In this document: positions 26,675-36,112 of the stretch, one piece after another
Layout: each line of letters starts with the position of its first letter
Numbering within the stretch: position 1 is the stretch's first letter
Assembly (NCBI RefSeq): GCF_900100015.1
Contig: NZ_FNDD01000004.1
Location: 1-64,000, forward strand
Reading direction: 5' to 3'
DNA from: Vibrio xiamenensis
Lineage (GTDB): Bacteria; Pseudomonadota; Gammaproteobacteria; Enterobacterales; Vibrionaceae
Length of the DNA stretch: 64,000 bases
Program-made: the position numbers and the translations under genes
Notes under the pieces: generated by a model
Database searches by the model: none
Seen by the model: the letters and a program-made list of their open reading frames with translations, nothing else
Told to the model about the DNA's origin: nothing

Positions 26675-27075
26675 AAAAAAGCATACTACCGTGCAAAACT
26701 TAAGATGCAATCAGATTCTTTCGCCATCACATTAGTCTGCAAATATGATGAAATTCCCCTAACCCCTTGCCAATACTGAGCTTGCACTACATTTCAAGCC
26801 TAGTGAGCAATCAAGCCAACTAAATTGACGACCAAATACAGTGAAAAATGAGTTCAATGGAAAAAAATTTAGTATTTTCGTTTATTCCATGATTTGCATA
26901 TACATACCCCCAACCACACCCTAAGGCGTAAAAAAATAATCGCATAATTGCATACTTTTTAGTGAACCGATTCTAATCTTTTAACGTATGAAATCGGGTT
27001 AGCTGACGTATCGCTAGCGGGAATTACAGCTTCGCGTTGTAACGTGCAACGCAATCATAATGATAGGAATCGATC
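26675..27075. other. intergenic region without a recognisable gene
   Basis: 401 AT-rich bases between metQ and the exported protein at 27076. An AGGAA ribosome-binding site sits just before 27076. I see no RNA gene, repeat or strong operator besides the MetJ boxes at its left edge. Confidence 0.5.
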
Positions 27076-27504
27076 ATGAATACACCGTTTACTACGTCGT
27101 TAAAAACCTTATGTCTCAGCGCGGCCTTGATTGGCGTTTCTACTTCTGCGTGGGCGGGACACCACCTCAGTGTGAAAGCCATGGATCAAGATGTGTCTGG
27201 TGGCACCGTCACTGCGCAAATGATTAAAGCCGATGCCAACGGCTGGATGGTGGTACATCGCACCGATAAAATGATGAAACCGGGACCTGTGGTTGGTTAC
27301 GCACCGCTGAAAAAAGGGGCTAACAATGACGTCACCGCAATTCTGACCGAACCTGTTATGTCGGGTGATATGCTGATGTTAATGCTGCACGGCGAGGATG
27401 GCGGCATGAAAACGGGCGTGTTTGAATACACACTCGGCTCCAAAGCTGACGGCCCAGTCCGCGAAGGCGGCAAATTGGTGATGGATGTCATCACGGTTAA
27501 ATAA
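27076..27504 (+). CDS. Exported DUF7282-like protein
   Basis: 142 residues with a signal peptide ending SAWA before GHHL. The mature ~115 residues are a small beta-rich domain with DGNGWMVVHRT-like and PVVGYAPLKKGAND-like stretches (observed: ANGWMVVHRTDKMMKPGP, VVGYAPLKKGANNDV) and a C-terminal VMSGDMLMLMLHGEDGG. These resemble the domain I know as DUF7282, which is found in exported proteins of bacteria and archaea with no defined role. It is rich in Met and His (KMMKP, MLMLMLHGEDGGM), which might suit metal binding, but that is speculative. It is a single gene with its own terminator. Confidence 0.65.
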   Translation: MNTPFTTSLKTLCLSAALIGVSTSAWAGHHLSVKAMDQDVSGGTVTAQMIKADANGWMVVHRTDKMMKPGPVVGYAPLKKGANNDVTAILTEPVMSGDMLMLMLHGEDGGMKTGVFEYTLGSKADGPVREGGKLVMDVITVK

Positions 27505-27551
27505 CCCGTTACCACCTTAAAACGCGTTGGTTCGCGTCACCCAATTACCTG

Positions 27552-27585
27552 TAAAGGCATGCTAAACGCATGCCTTTATTTTTTC
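27552..27585 (+). terminator. Rho-independent terminator
   Basis: AAAGGCATGC-TAAAC-GCATGCCTTT followed by ATTTTTTC, 47 bases after the stop of the DUF7282-like gene. Confidence 0.85.
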
Positions 27586-27703
27586 TGCTCAATTCATCAA
27601 CAACCAAATAAAAGCGGCTGAATAATAAACACTCGCTTCCAAACGCCAATTTGATTAACGTGGAATAACAACGAGTAACACGCGATAAAGTTAAGGATAA
27701 CTT

Positions 27704-28864
27704 ATGACTCAGACTCCCCCCTTTGACGCGCCGACTTTTCGTCGCCAACTGCACCAACATCCTGAACTCTCAGGCCAAGAGCAACATACGTCTCGCGCAA
27801 TCTGCGAGCAGTTACAAGGCTTTGGGCTTGAGCCGATAACCGACATCGGTGGTCATGGCATCATATGTATTATCGAAGGGGAACACGCAGGTGACACCAC
27901 ATTGTTACGGGCTGATTTTGATGCGCTACCAATTACCGAGGTGGCAAGCCATGGTCACATCTCCCAGAAACCGGGAATCATGCACGCCTGCGGCCACGAT
28001 GGCCACACCACCTCGCTGCTTAAAGTCGCCGAGCAGCTTAGCCTAACGCCACCACCATGTGGCAAAGTCATTTTGCTGTTTCAACCAGCGGAAGAAATCG
28101 GCACAGGTGCAGCCGCGATGCTAAGCGACAGCAAACTCAGTGGTATGACGATTGACCACGCTTTCGCCTATCACAATTTACCCGGTCATCCGCTGCATCA
28201 AGTCATCGTTAAACCGAGCACCTTTGCCTGTGCATCAGTGGGCGCTAAAATCGAACTGCAAGGCAAAACCTCACACGCGGCATGGCCGGAGCACGGCATC
28301 AATCCAACCTCAGTCATGCTTGAGATCATTGAATTTTTGCAAGCCTTACCCGATCAATATCGCGATGTATTCAGCCTAGTCACGGTCGCGCACGTCAAAC
28401 TTGGTGACGCTGTGTTTGGTGTAGCACCTGGCAGCGCGACCATACTGGCGACGATGCGCAGCGAATGTAACCAGACGTTTGCTGCAATGCAGCAGGCGCT
28501 AAGTGACAAACTCGCTCACTTAAAATTACACAGCGAGCTTGACGTGCACCTTAGTTGGGATGAACCCTTTCAAGCCGCGGTCAATGATGAGGCGCACTAC
28601 CAAATGGTCAAACAACAAGCACAAGCGCTGGGACTAAACGTCACCGAACTGGCAGAGCCGATGCGCTGGTCAGAAGACTTTGCTGAGTTTTTGGCGCAAA
28701 CCAAAGGCGCACTGTTTTGCATCGGCAGCGGCGAGCACCACCCAGAATTGCACAACCCTGATTACGATTTTCCCGATCCGTTGCTTGAGACCGCAGCCGC
28801 GCTGTTTTTGGCACTGATTAACGATCTTCATCAAATTGAATCACTCGAACGCGCCAATTCCTAA
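27704..28864 (+). CDS. M20-family amidohydrolase (M20D, hippurate hydrolase-like)
   Basis: 386-residue zinc hydrolase that removes acyl or amino-acid groups from amides. Metal-site motifs: RADFDALPITE near residue 66, GIMHACGHDGHTTSLL near 90-105 with the Cys and His ligands typical of M20D, and FQPAEEIGTGA near 127 with the catalytic Glu. A dimerisation insert follows from about 175. Related enzymes act on N-acetyl-amino acids, hippurate or IAA conjugates, and the substrate here cannot be read from sequence. ATG with AAGGA upstream. It stands alone. Confidence 0.88.
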   Translation: MTQTPPFDAPTFRRQLHQHPELSGQEQHTSRAICEQLQGFGLEPITDIGGHGIICIIEGEHAGDTTLLRADFDALPITEVASHGHISQKPGIMHACGHDGHTTSLLKVAEQLSLTPPPCGKVILLFQPAEEIGTGAAAMLSDSKLSGMTIDHAFAYHNLPGHPLHQVIVKPSTFACASVGAKIELQGKTSHAAWPEHGINPTSVMLEIIEFLQALPDQYRDVFSLVTVAHVKLGDAVFGVAPGSATILATMRSECNQTFAAMQQALSDKLAHLKLHSELDVHLSWDEPFQAAVNDEAHYQMVKQQAQALGLNVTELAEPMRWSEDFAEFLAQTKGALFCIGSGEHHPELHNPDYDFPDPLLETAAALFLALINDLHQIESLERANS

Positions 28865-29120
28865 TCAATGAAAAGCCAAACCAAGTGTAACAACTGATTG
28901 ATTGACAATAACTTTTAGCTAAAAATCACAAAATGATAAATTGACCACTTAAAAGTTGTGAATCAATCAGTAATTTCCCAAGCTGAGTATTAACTCTAGC
29001 TACGCCTTGTGATTAGCCATATTTCCCAACAAAATCTAAGTAATACAAAAGTTTACATTTACCACTGACTCAGTACTTAAATCCGCATTTTACGGCCGCA
29101 AAATATTTTCATACTTTTGC

Positions 29121-29155
29121 ACAATAACGCCCTGTTTTTAAAGGGCGTTTATTGT
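29121..29155. terminator. hairpin in the 28865-29367 spacer
   Basis: ACAATAACGCCCT pairs with AGGGCGTTTATTGT around GTTTTTA, with one bulged base. It is 257 bases after the M20 gene and has no clean T-run beyond the stem, so it may be a weak bidirectional terminator. The other ~470 bases of this gap are AT-rich and hold no gene I can support. Confidence 0.45.
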
Positions 29156-29367
29156 TCATATGCACAAAGAAACCTAGCGTTCACTTGCTTATATTGGGTA
29201 ACCAAAAACATCACTTTTGATCATTAGGTCGCCTTGTTTCTCGCCGTTTAGTCTATCGCCGTTTCGAAGCTCATTCGCCGCCCTGATGAATTAAAAGCAA
29301 GCCTTAACACTGACGTGCGAGCTTGAATAATAAAGTCCTTCATATTTATGTCTTCAAAGGGTGAACT

Positions 29368-31248
29368 ATGAGCGCAAAGAACAAAATACTATTATCGATC
29401 GGCGGACTGTTTATGTTCGTCATCGCCTTGATTATCGGCGTGGGATACATCTCGTTTAGCGACTCTTCTCAGCAAAATTATACCGACAAGCTCAAAACCG
29501 AGGCGGCACTTATTGCCTCTGGCGTTGAACAAAAAATGCTGCGTAACTTTGACATGCTCAAAATGTCGGCCGACTCCATCGACATCAACGCAGCCGGCGA
29601 GCTTAACGAACAGCAATTGGTCGAAAAACTCAAATTTATGGAAGGTCACTATGACATGGTGGCGTCCTTTTTCGGTACGGCGGATGGCACCACTTATCGC
29701 GTCGACGGTGAAATTCAAAACTTCAATGCCAAAGCCGCTGGCCGCGAATGGTACACACGAATCATGGACGGCGAAGTTGACGTTATCACGACCCCTTATA
29801 AAGCATCGTCGGGCAAAATTATTATGTCGTTGGTTGAGCCAGTGAAGCGTAATGGTCGAATTGTGGCCATTATCGGTGCCAATATCGCGCTTGATGGTAT
29901 TACGTCCTACATCAAAAACCTGTCTGAGAAACAGCAAATTTATGTCGCGCGTAAAGATGGCTACATTCTGTCGGCCAAAGATGCCGAAAGCGTGGGTAAA
30001 AACCTATTTGAACTGCGCCCAACTTACGCCAGCTATCGCCAACAAAATGGGTCAGGCCACACCTATGAACATAACGATCAAGCCTTCTATGTGGTAAGCG
30101 CCATTTCTCAAGAGCTAGGCTGGAGCGTGTGGAGCTGGGAAAGCGTACAAAATATCACTGCGCCATCCAGAGACAATCTGCAAAACAGCCTGATTCTTGG
30201 CATTGTCGCCCTCGCCATTGCTGGCGCGCTGAGTTACTACTTAGTGGTCAGTTTAATGTATCGCCCAATTGGCGGTGAGCCGACTGAAATTGAAGCTATC
30301 GTGCGCAAAGTTGCCGCCGGTGACCTATCTCTCGCGGGCAGCGCGCGCGGTCATGAAACCGGTGTATTGGCGGCGACCCTTGCCATGGTCGACAACCTCA
30401 AAGACACCATGAAACAAATTCAAACCTCGGCTGAGCGAATCGACCACTCGTCGGTTGAGATGTCTGAAACCTCATCACAAGTAAAAATCAGTTCTGAATC
30501 GCAAATGCTGCAATTAGAGCAAGCCGCCACAGCAATGAACGAAATGTCGGCATCGGTGGATGAAGTTGCGCGTAACGCCCTTAAAGCATCAGATTCAGCC
30601 AAAGGCGCTAATGGCTATTCAGAGCAAGGGATGCGCATGGTCAGCGACATGAACCAGAGCATTATTGAACTGGTGGGCGGTATTGAAGCCGTGGTGAACG
30701 TCAACCTTGAGCTTGAAAAAGCCACCCAAAGCATTGGTCAAATTCTGGAAGTGATTGACGGTATTTCGGAGCAAACCAACTTGCTGGCGCTTAACGCAGC
30801 CATTGAAGCGGCGCGTGCAGGTGAACACGGTCGTGGCTTCGCGGTTGTGGCCGATGAGGTACGCAGCTTAGCGAATCAAACCAAAGAGAGCACCACGGTG
30901 ATTCAAGACACCATCAATCGCTTGCAACATGAAGCCAGCCGCTCGGTGGAGCTGATGCGCATCAATATGAAAGATGCTCAGACTACCTCGGAAAAATCGG
31001 CACTTGCTAACCAAGCACTGCAAGAGATTCAAACCTCAGTGGCGCTGATTCAAGACATGAACACCCAAATAGCCGCCGCAGTGGAAGAACAAAGCCATGT
31101 GGCCTCTGAAATCGGCGCCAATGTGGTGGAAATTAACGACTTGGCGAAATCAACATTTGATGTGTCTGAAAGCAACCACCTGCGCTCGCAAGAGATGACC
31201 CAAATCGCTGGCACGCTGAATAAATCGATTGAGATCTTTAAGTGGTAA
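29368..31248 (+). CDS. Methyl-accepting chemotaxis protein with dCache sensor
   Basis: 626 residues. One transmembrane helix lies at ~7-29. A ~240-residue periplasmic double-Cache-like domain follows ([22 protein letters not shown] and [22 protein letters not shown] are Cache-type). A second helix lies at ~272-296, then a short HAMP and a long coiled-coil signalling domain. The hairpin tip [18 protein letters not shown] is near residue 467, where CheA and CheW bind. Cache receptors of Vibrio often sense amino acids or organic acids; the ligand is unknown here. No CheR-binding pentapeptide is at the C-terminus. AAAGGGTG precedes ATG. Confidence 0.93.
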   Translation: MSAKNKILLSIGGLFMFVIALIIGVGYISFSDSSQQNYTDKLKTEAALIASGVEQKMLRNFDMLKMSADSIDINAAGELNEQQLVEKLKFMEGHYDMVASFFGTADGTTYRVDGEIQNFNAKAAGREWYTRIMDGEVDVITTPYKASSGKIIMSLVEPVKRNGRIVAIIGANIALDGITSYIKNLSEKQQIYVARKDGYILSAKDAESVGKNLFELRPTYASYRQQNGSGHTYEHNDQAFYVVSAISQELGWSVWSWESVQNITAPSRDNLQNSLILGIVALAIAGALSYYLVVSLMYRPIGGEPTEIEAIVRKVAAGDLSLAGSARGHETGVLAATLAMVDNLKDTMKQIQTSAERIDHSSVEMSETSSQVKISSESQMLQLEQAATAMNEMSASVDEVARNALKASDSAKGANGYSEQGMRMVSDMNQSIIELVGGIEAVVNVNLELEKATQSIGQILEVIDGISEQTNLLALNAAIEAARAGEHGRGFAVVADEVRSLANQTKESTTVIQDTINRLQHEASRSVELMRINMKDAQTTSEKSALANQALQEIQTSVALIQDMNTQIAAAVEEQSHVASEIGANVVEINDLAKSTFDVSESNHLRSQEMTQIAGTLNKSIEIFKW

Positions 31249-31280
31249 TACTTCCTCGCAGCACTTAAAGATCACAAACA

Positions 31281-31313
31281 AACCGGGCCAATTGGCTCGG
31301 TTTTCTTTTTTTA
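31281..31313 (+). terminator. Rho-independent terminator of the chemoreceptor gene
   Basis: AACCGGGCC-AATT-GGCTCGGTT (one G-T pair) followed by TTCTTTTTTT, 32 bases after the stop. Confidence 0.85.
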
Positions 31314-31340
31314 TTGATGGCAAATCACACGATAAAACCG

Positions 31341-32528
31341 CTAGTTCAGCAGATCACGTACTTGCTGTTTTTGCTCAGCGCTAACTTTTACCTGATCAAT
31401 CAAATCAAACACGGTTTGGTCTTTATGGTTCTTGATCGTAACGTCTGCGCCTCGGGCCAGTAACGCCGCTAGTTTTTGTTTAGTACTATCGACTAACTCA
31501 GCAGAAATATTAGACTTACTCGAATAGGCCAAAACCATCGCCAATTTCATCACCGCCGTATATCCACCTCGGTCAGTTAAGTTGGGATTGAGACCGCTAT
31601 CAAGCAGATCTTCAAAGGTGGTTATATTTGTCATGTCGCGTGAGATGACGGCACGATGCAAAATGTCACTTTGCTCCTGCTTTGCTAGCTGCTCGGGGTG
31701 AAAGTCAGCAATCAAATCTTGCAGTGTGGCATCATTTGCCCGCATACGTATCGCAGTGAGCATGGCTGAGCTGCCATCTAATTTTTGATTGAAGTCGATA
31801 GTGCCTTCAAAACTTGATAGATACGGATTGGAGTCTAAATTACCGTAACGCAGCAGAGGCATGACATGGAAACCAACGTCGGTCAATCGATAGCCGTGGT
31901 CAAGGGAATATTGGATTTTGGCGTGTTTACTCGCTTCGCTAAGGCTTGAAGTAACAATAAAAGCAATTAAGCGCCTATAACGCTTATCGTTCACATCATT
32001 GACGACATCAAATATGGTACGAAACATCTCGATATCGCCGTAATAAGCGGCTTTTTGCAATGGCGAGTTGAACTCTCCATCCGGTTTCGCTTCATTAACA
32101 TCAAAACCAAAAGCAAGCATTTGTTTAACCAATTGCGTATTGTTGGCCTTAATCGCAGCGTCAAACAGCGTGTTTCCATCACCGAGTTGATCAACGATGT
32201 AACCAATCCCCTGCCAGTTTAGAAACTGCTGCCACTTTTGTGCGTCGAGATTGTGAAGGCTCATCCCATACTCAGCCAATGACCGCTCAATGTAGGGATA
32301 ATCGCCAACATCGCGCTTAGATATTACAGCCGTTGATGGTGCAGTGATGGCGCGCGTTTGAGAGTCTGGATTTGAACTCATAGCCACATCATGTTGATCA
32401 TCGCCCGCTATCGATGACTCAGTAACACTGGCTGAATTTGATTGATGCGAACCTAAATAGAAGCCATAAAAGTAACTAAAAGTGATACCGATAGCGAGCA
32501 CAGAAGCGGGAAGCCAAAAGGATTTCAT
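31341..32528 (-). CDS. Ankyrin-repeat protein with N-terminal membrane anchor
   Basis: About 395 residues. From ATG at 32528 it starts with one hydrophobic helix (MKSFWLPASVLAIGITFSYFYGF), then a Ser/Thr-rich linker, then ankyrin-type helix pairs from ~130 onward (GNTLFDAAIKANNTQLVKQML, NSPLQKAAYYGDIEMFRTIF, GGYTAVMKLAMVLAY, LLARGADVTIKNHKDQTVFD). Probably held in the inner membrane with repeats facing one side. The partner is unknown. The alternative start 16 codons earlier has no better ribosome-binding site. It is the only gene of its transcript here. Confidence 0.75.
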   Translation of the reverse strand: MKSFWLPASVLAIGITFSYFYGFYLGSHQSNSASVTESSIAGDDQHDVAMSSNPDSQTRAITAPSTAVISKRDVGDYPYIERSLAEYGMSLHNLDAQKWQQFLNWQGIGYIVDQLGDGNTLFDAAIKANNTQLVKQMLAFGFDVNEAKPDGEFNSPLQKAAYYGDIEMFRTIFDVVNDVNDKRYRRLIAFIVTSSLSEASKHAKIQYSLDHGYRLTDVGFHVMPLLRYGNLDSNPYLSSFEGTIDFNQKLDGSSAMLTAIRMRANDATLQDLIADFHPEQLAKQEQSDILHRAVISRDMTNITTFEDLLDSGLNPNLTDRGGYTAVMKLAMVLAYSSKSNISAELVDSTKQKLAALLARGADVTIKNHKDQTVFDLIDQVKVSAEQKQQVRDLLN

Positions 32529-32697
32529 TGATAACAACTCAATATAAGGGGCAAGCAAGTGAGGCAATAGCGCCACAAACCAAATCGGCTCGACGTTGGT
32601 ACCACGCTTGCTAATAACCTAAGGAAATATAAAAGGAATTTATAAATGCCAAAAGTTGCGAATGATGTCAATTCTCATTATCAAAAAACATTGGCAC

Positions 32698-32739
32698 CAA
32701 CAACAAAACGCCGAAATCAGACAGTCTGGTTTCGGCGTT
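32698..32739 (-). terminator. terminator of the aguA end of the polyamine operon
   Basis: On the minus strand AACGCCGAAA pairs with TTTCGGCGTT, with an inner CAGAC/GTCTG pairing, then TTGTTGTTGG. It lies 39 bases after the aguA stop. Confidence 0.8.
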
Positions 32740-32777
32740 AAAGCTTATTGAAGGGCTAGATTTTTGGGGTGTAAAAG

Positions 32778-33878
32778 CTATTTAGCAAGCACATATGGAG
32801 CAGGAATTTGCTGACTAATGCAATGAATATTCCCCCCACCGAGCAGCACTTCACGAGCTGGAATACCGACAATGGTGTAGCTTGGCAGCGCTGACTGCAA
32901 AATTGCGACAGCCTGCTGGTCAACCTTGTCATCCAACAACGGCAAAAACACATGCTGATTAACGATTAAAAAGTTCGCGTAAGAGGCACTTAAACGCTCG
33001 CCGGCATCACGCACCATCCCTTGGCTGGCATCAACGCCACTGGCCTCTTGCTCGCTATAATACAGCGGCCCGGGAAGTGGCAAGCGGATGATTTCAATGG
33101 TGCGCCCCATCGCATCGGTTTGCGCCTTGAGTGCTTGCTCAGCCAGCCTCGATAACGAATACTGCGGATCGTTTGGATCGTCTGTCCAGCTCAGTACAAC
33201 TTTGCCCGGTGCAATCACATGCAAAATGTTATCAACGTGACCGTCGGTTTCATCGTTGTACAAACCGTTTGGCAGCCATATGACTTTACGAATGCCAAGA
33301 TAATCCGCCAAGTGCTGCTCAAGCTGTGCTTTACTCAGCTGCGGATTGCGCCCAGGGCTTAACAGACACTCTTCGGTGGTGTACAGCGTACCTTCGCCAT
33401 CGCTGTGAATCGAGCCACCTTCAAGTACAAATGGCGCTTGATAGTGTTCGATTCCAATGTGCTGGCACACCTTCGCCGCCACTTGGTCGTCGGCCAGCCA
33501 ATCGGCGTACAAGCCGTTGAACTCACCGCCCCAGGCGTTAAACCGCCAACTGACGCCGCGGCGCTGCCCTTTGCCATCAACCAGCACCGTCGGGCCAATA
33601 TCACGCATCCAAGCATCGTTGTACGCCATCTCAACCAGCTCGACCTTTTCATCCAACTGCGCGCGAGCATTCACCCACTGCTGGGCGCTGACTGCGACGC
33701 GCACTGGAGTGACACTTGCGATGGCATTGGCGATGCGAGCAAAAGTTTGCTGAGCAGGCTTGGCGCCATCGCGCCAGTTATCGCTGCGCTCCGGCCAAGC
33801 CAGCCAAACCTGATCGATGGGGGCAAACTCGGCGGGAAAATAAAAGCCATCCTCGGCTGGGGTGGTTAAGCGTTCCAT
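32778..33878 (-). CDS. aguA: Agmatine deiminase
   Basis: 366 residues from the ATG at 33878, which has AGGAG seven bases ahead; the GTG two codons earlier overlaps that site. AguA removes the imino group of agmatine, giving N-carbamoylputrescine and ammonia. Family features: AWPERSDNWRDGAKPAQQ near the N-terminus, YNDAWMRDIGPT near 90, NDETDGHVDNILHVIAPG with the catalytic His, and the C-terminal LLGGGNIHCISQQIP with nucleophile Cys353. It is last in the six-gene operon after aguB, so it feeds the putrescine pathway encoded upstream. Confidence 0.95.
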   Translation of the reverse strand: MERLTTPAEDGFYFPAEFAPIDQVWLAWPERSDNWRDGAKPAQQTFARIANAIASVTPVRVAVSAQQWVNARAQLDEKVELVEMAYNDAWMRDIGPTVLVDGKGQRRGVSWRFNAWGGEFNGLYADWLADDQVAAKVCQHIGIEHYQAPFVLEGGSIHSDGEGTLYTTEECLLSPGRNPQLSKAQLEQHLADYLGIRKVIWLPNGLYNDETDGHVDNILHVIAPGKVVLSWTDDPNDPQYSLSRLAEQALKAQTDAMGRTIEIIRLPLPGPLYYSEQEASGVDASQGMVRDAGERLSASYANFLIVNQHVFLPLLDDKVDQQAVAILQSALPSYTIVGIPAREVLLGGGNIHCISQQIPAPYVLAK

Positions 33879-33892
33879 GCTCACTCTCCTAA

Positions 33893-34759
33893 TTACAGCG
33901 CTAGTTTGCCGACATGGCCGTACAGCTCAGGGCGACGGTCGCGGAACAAGCCCCAAGCGTGGCGGGCTTTGGCGGTCGCTTCGAGATCGATCTCAGCGTA
34001 GATAATGGTTTCACCTTCGCGCGGCGCTTCAGCGATTTTTCCGCCGGTGTGGTCGGTAATAAAAGATGAACCGTAGAAAGTGGTTTCAATGCCATCGTCA
34101 ACTTCAACCCCAACCCGGTTTGAAGCGATAACTGGCACCAAATTCGCCGCCGAGTGACCTTGCATAGTGCGTTGCCAGTGATCACGCGAATCAAGGCTTG
34201 GATCTTGTGGCTCACTGCCGATTGCGGTGGGATAAAAAATCACTTCGGCGCCTTGCAATGCAAGGCTGCGGGCGAGCTCTGGGAACCATTGATCCCAGCA
34301 GATGCCAGCGCCAAAATCACCAAATTGGGTTTTCCACACTTTAAAACCGGTGTCGCCAGGGCTGAAATAGTATTTTTCGCTGTAACCCGGGCCATCTGGA
34401 ATGTGCGATTTACGATAGTTTTCCAGTACCGTGCCGTCGGCATCGATCATCACCAGTGAGTTAAAAAAGGTGTTGCCGGCTTTTTCAAAATAGCTGACCG
34501 GAATCACCACATTAAGCTCTTTGGCAAGCGCACTAAGCTCTAAAATCACCTCGCACTCTTTGGTGCTCTGCGCCAATTCGAAATATTTCGCTTCCTGCTT
34601 TTTGCAGAAATACGGCGCCGCAAACAGCTCCTGAGGCAAAATTACGTTCGCGCCATTGGCCGCCGCTTCACGAATCGCCGCTTTAACTTTGGCCAAGTTA
34701 TCGGCCAGATCCCAACTGATTGCCAGTTGCACTGCGGCAAACTTTACCACTCTACTCAT
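33893..34759 (-). CDS. aguB: N-carbamoylputrescine amidase
   Basis: 288-residue carbon-nitrogen hydrolase that splits N-carbamoylputrescine into putrescine, CO2 and ammonia. The Glu-Lys-Cys triad of the nitrilase family is visible: Glu44 in LPQELF, Lys117 in ENYRKSHIPDG, and Cys154 in GAGICWDQWFPE. It precedes aguA by 14 bases and follows puuB, so agmatine-derived putrescine is made by the same transcript that degrades it. ATG has AAAGGAAC upstream. Confidence 0.95.
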   Translation of the reverse strand: MSRVVKFAAVQLAISWDLADNLAKVKAAIREAAANGANVILPQELFAAPYFCKKQEAKYFELAQSTKECEVILELSALAKELNVVIPVSYFEKAGNTFFNSLVMIDADGTVLENYRKSHIPDGPGYSEKYYFSPGDTGFKVWKTQFGDFGAGICWDQWFPELARSLALQGAEVIFYPTAIGSEPQDPSLDSRDHWQRTMQGHSAANLVPVIASNRVGVEVDDGIETTFYGSSFITDHTGGKIAEAPREGETIIYAEIDLEATAKARHAWGLFRDRRPELYGHVGKLAL

Positions 34760-34805
34760 GTTGAATGTTCCTTTTTCTCAATCGCTTACAAGCGCTATCA
34801 ATTCG

Positions 34806-36083
34806 TTAAATGGCCAATTTGTCGCGCAGGTTATAGTACGCCGCGCCGATGGCAGTAAATGGAATTTGGAAATGTCGTCCGCCCGGGAAGGTCGGATGCT
34901 TAAGCGAGGCAAAAGCATCAAAACGCTCGGCGTGACCCGTTAGCGCTTCGGCCAATAATTTACCCGCTAAATGGGTACAAGTAACACCATGACCACTGTA
35001 ACCTTGCAGGTAATAAATGTTGTCATCAAAACTGCCAAATTGAGGCATGCGTGAGTAAGTGAGCAAGAAATTGCCAGTCCACGCGTAATCAATGCCGATG
35101 CCTTTGAGCTGCGGAAAGACTTTTTCCATTTTAGGGCGAATCAAGGCTTCGACGTTATCTGGATCGCGCGCGCCGTACACCACACCACCACCAAACAACA
35201 AGCGTTTGTCCGCGGTCAAGCGGAAGTAATCGAGCAAGTAATTGCAATCTTCAACGCAGTAATCGCTGGGTAGAATTTCAGCCAGTTGCTGCTCGCTCAG
35301 TGGCTCAGTGGTAATCACTTGAGTGCCACAAGGAATCGCTTTATTGCTGATATTCGGCGCTAAGCCGCCAAGATAGGCGTTGCCCGCCAGCACCAAATAC
35401 TTCGCTTTCACGCTGCCGTTTGCGGTGTGCGCTACGGGATTGGTGCCTTTTTGAATTTCGGTTACCGCCGATTGCTCAAAAATCTGCCCGCCCAATGACA
35501 CAAACGCCGCCGCTTCACCAAGGGCAAGTTTGAGCGGATGAATATGACCGCCGCGCATATCCAAAAGGCCGCCGACATAAGCGCGGGTGCCCACTTGCTG
35601 CTCGAGTTCATCTTGGCTGAGCATGGTGAGTTGGTCATTACCATAGCGCTCCCAACCAGCTTTGTGTTCGGCCAAACCTTTGAGCTGCTTGTTATTTAGC
35701 GCGGTAAATAGGCCGCCATGCTTGAGGTCACAATCGATTTGGTATTTATCGACTAGGCCGCGAATGATATCGCCACCTTCAAAAATCATATTGCACAGCG
35801 CTTTGGCTTGCTCTGGCGGATAACGGCTTTCAATCACATCGACATCGCGGCTGTAGCTATTGACGATTTGACCGCCATTACGCCCAGTGGCGCCAAAGCC
35901 GACTTTGCTGCCTTCCAGCACCACCACTTTGAAACCTTTTTCGGCCAAGTGCAGCGCAGAAGAGAGCCCGGAGAATCCGGCGCCAACCACACAGACATCA
36001 CATTCGATGTGGTCGTTGAGCTGCGGATAATCGCTGCCCGCCCCCACCGAATGGGCATAGTAGGAATCGGTATGTTTGTTCAT
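34806..36083 (-). CDS. puuB: Gamma-glutamylputrescine oxidase
   Basis: 425 residues, the same length as E. coli PuuB. It is an FAD-dependent DAO-family oxidoreductase that turns gamma-glutamylputrescine into gamma-glutamyl-aminobutyraldehyde, ammonia and H2O2. The dinucleotide motif GAGFSG is at 34-39, preceded by the strand DVCVV. VGFGATGRNGGQIVNSYSRD near residue 65 is typical of this group. The C-terminus has YLQGYSGHGVTCTHLAGK, the second FAD contact. The ATG at 36083 with AGGAC upstream is chosen over the longer frame that would overlap puuC. Confidence 0.93.
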   Translation of the reverse strand: MNKHTDSYYAHSVGAGSDYPQLNDHIECDVCVVGAGFSGLSSALHLAEKGFKVVVLEGSKVGFGATGRNGGQIVNSYSRDVDVIESRYPPEQAKALCNMIFEGGDIIRGLVDKYQIDCDLKHGGLFTALNNKQLKGLAEHKAGWERYGNDQLTMLSQDELEQQVGTRAYVGGLLDMRGGHIHPLKLALGEAAAFVSLGGQIFEQSAVTEIQKGTNPVAHTANGSVKAKYLVLAGNAYLGGLAPNISNKAIPCGTQVITTEPLSEQQLAEILPSDYCVEDCNYLLDYFRLTADKRLLFGGGVVYGARDPDNVEALIRPKMEKVFPQLKGIGIDYAWTGNFLLTYSRMPQFGSFDDNIYYLQGYSGHGVTCTHLAGKLLAEALTGHAERFDAFASLKHPTFPGGRHFQIPFTAIGAAYYNLRDKLAI

Positions 36084-36112
36084 CTCAATCGTCCTTATTA
36101 TCTCGCCTGACC

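Noticed and set aside
29392..29937. 181-codon minus-strand frame opposite the Cache chemoreceptor
   Set aside because: Shadow frame; the plus strand encodes an intact receptor with all expected domains.
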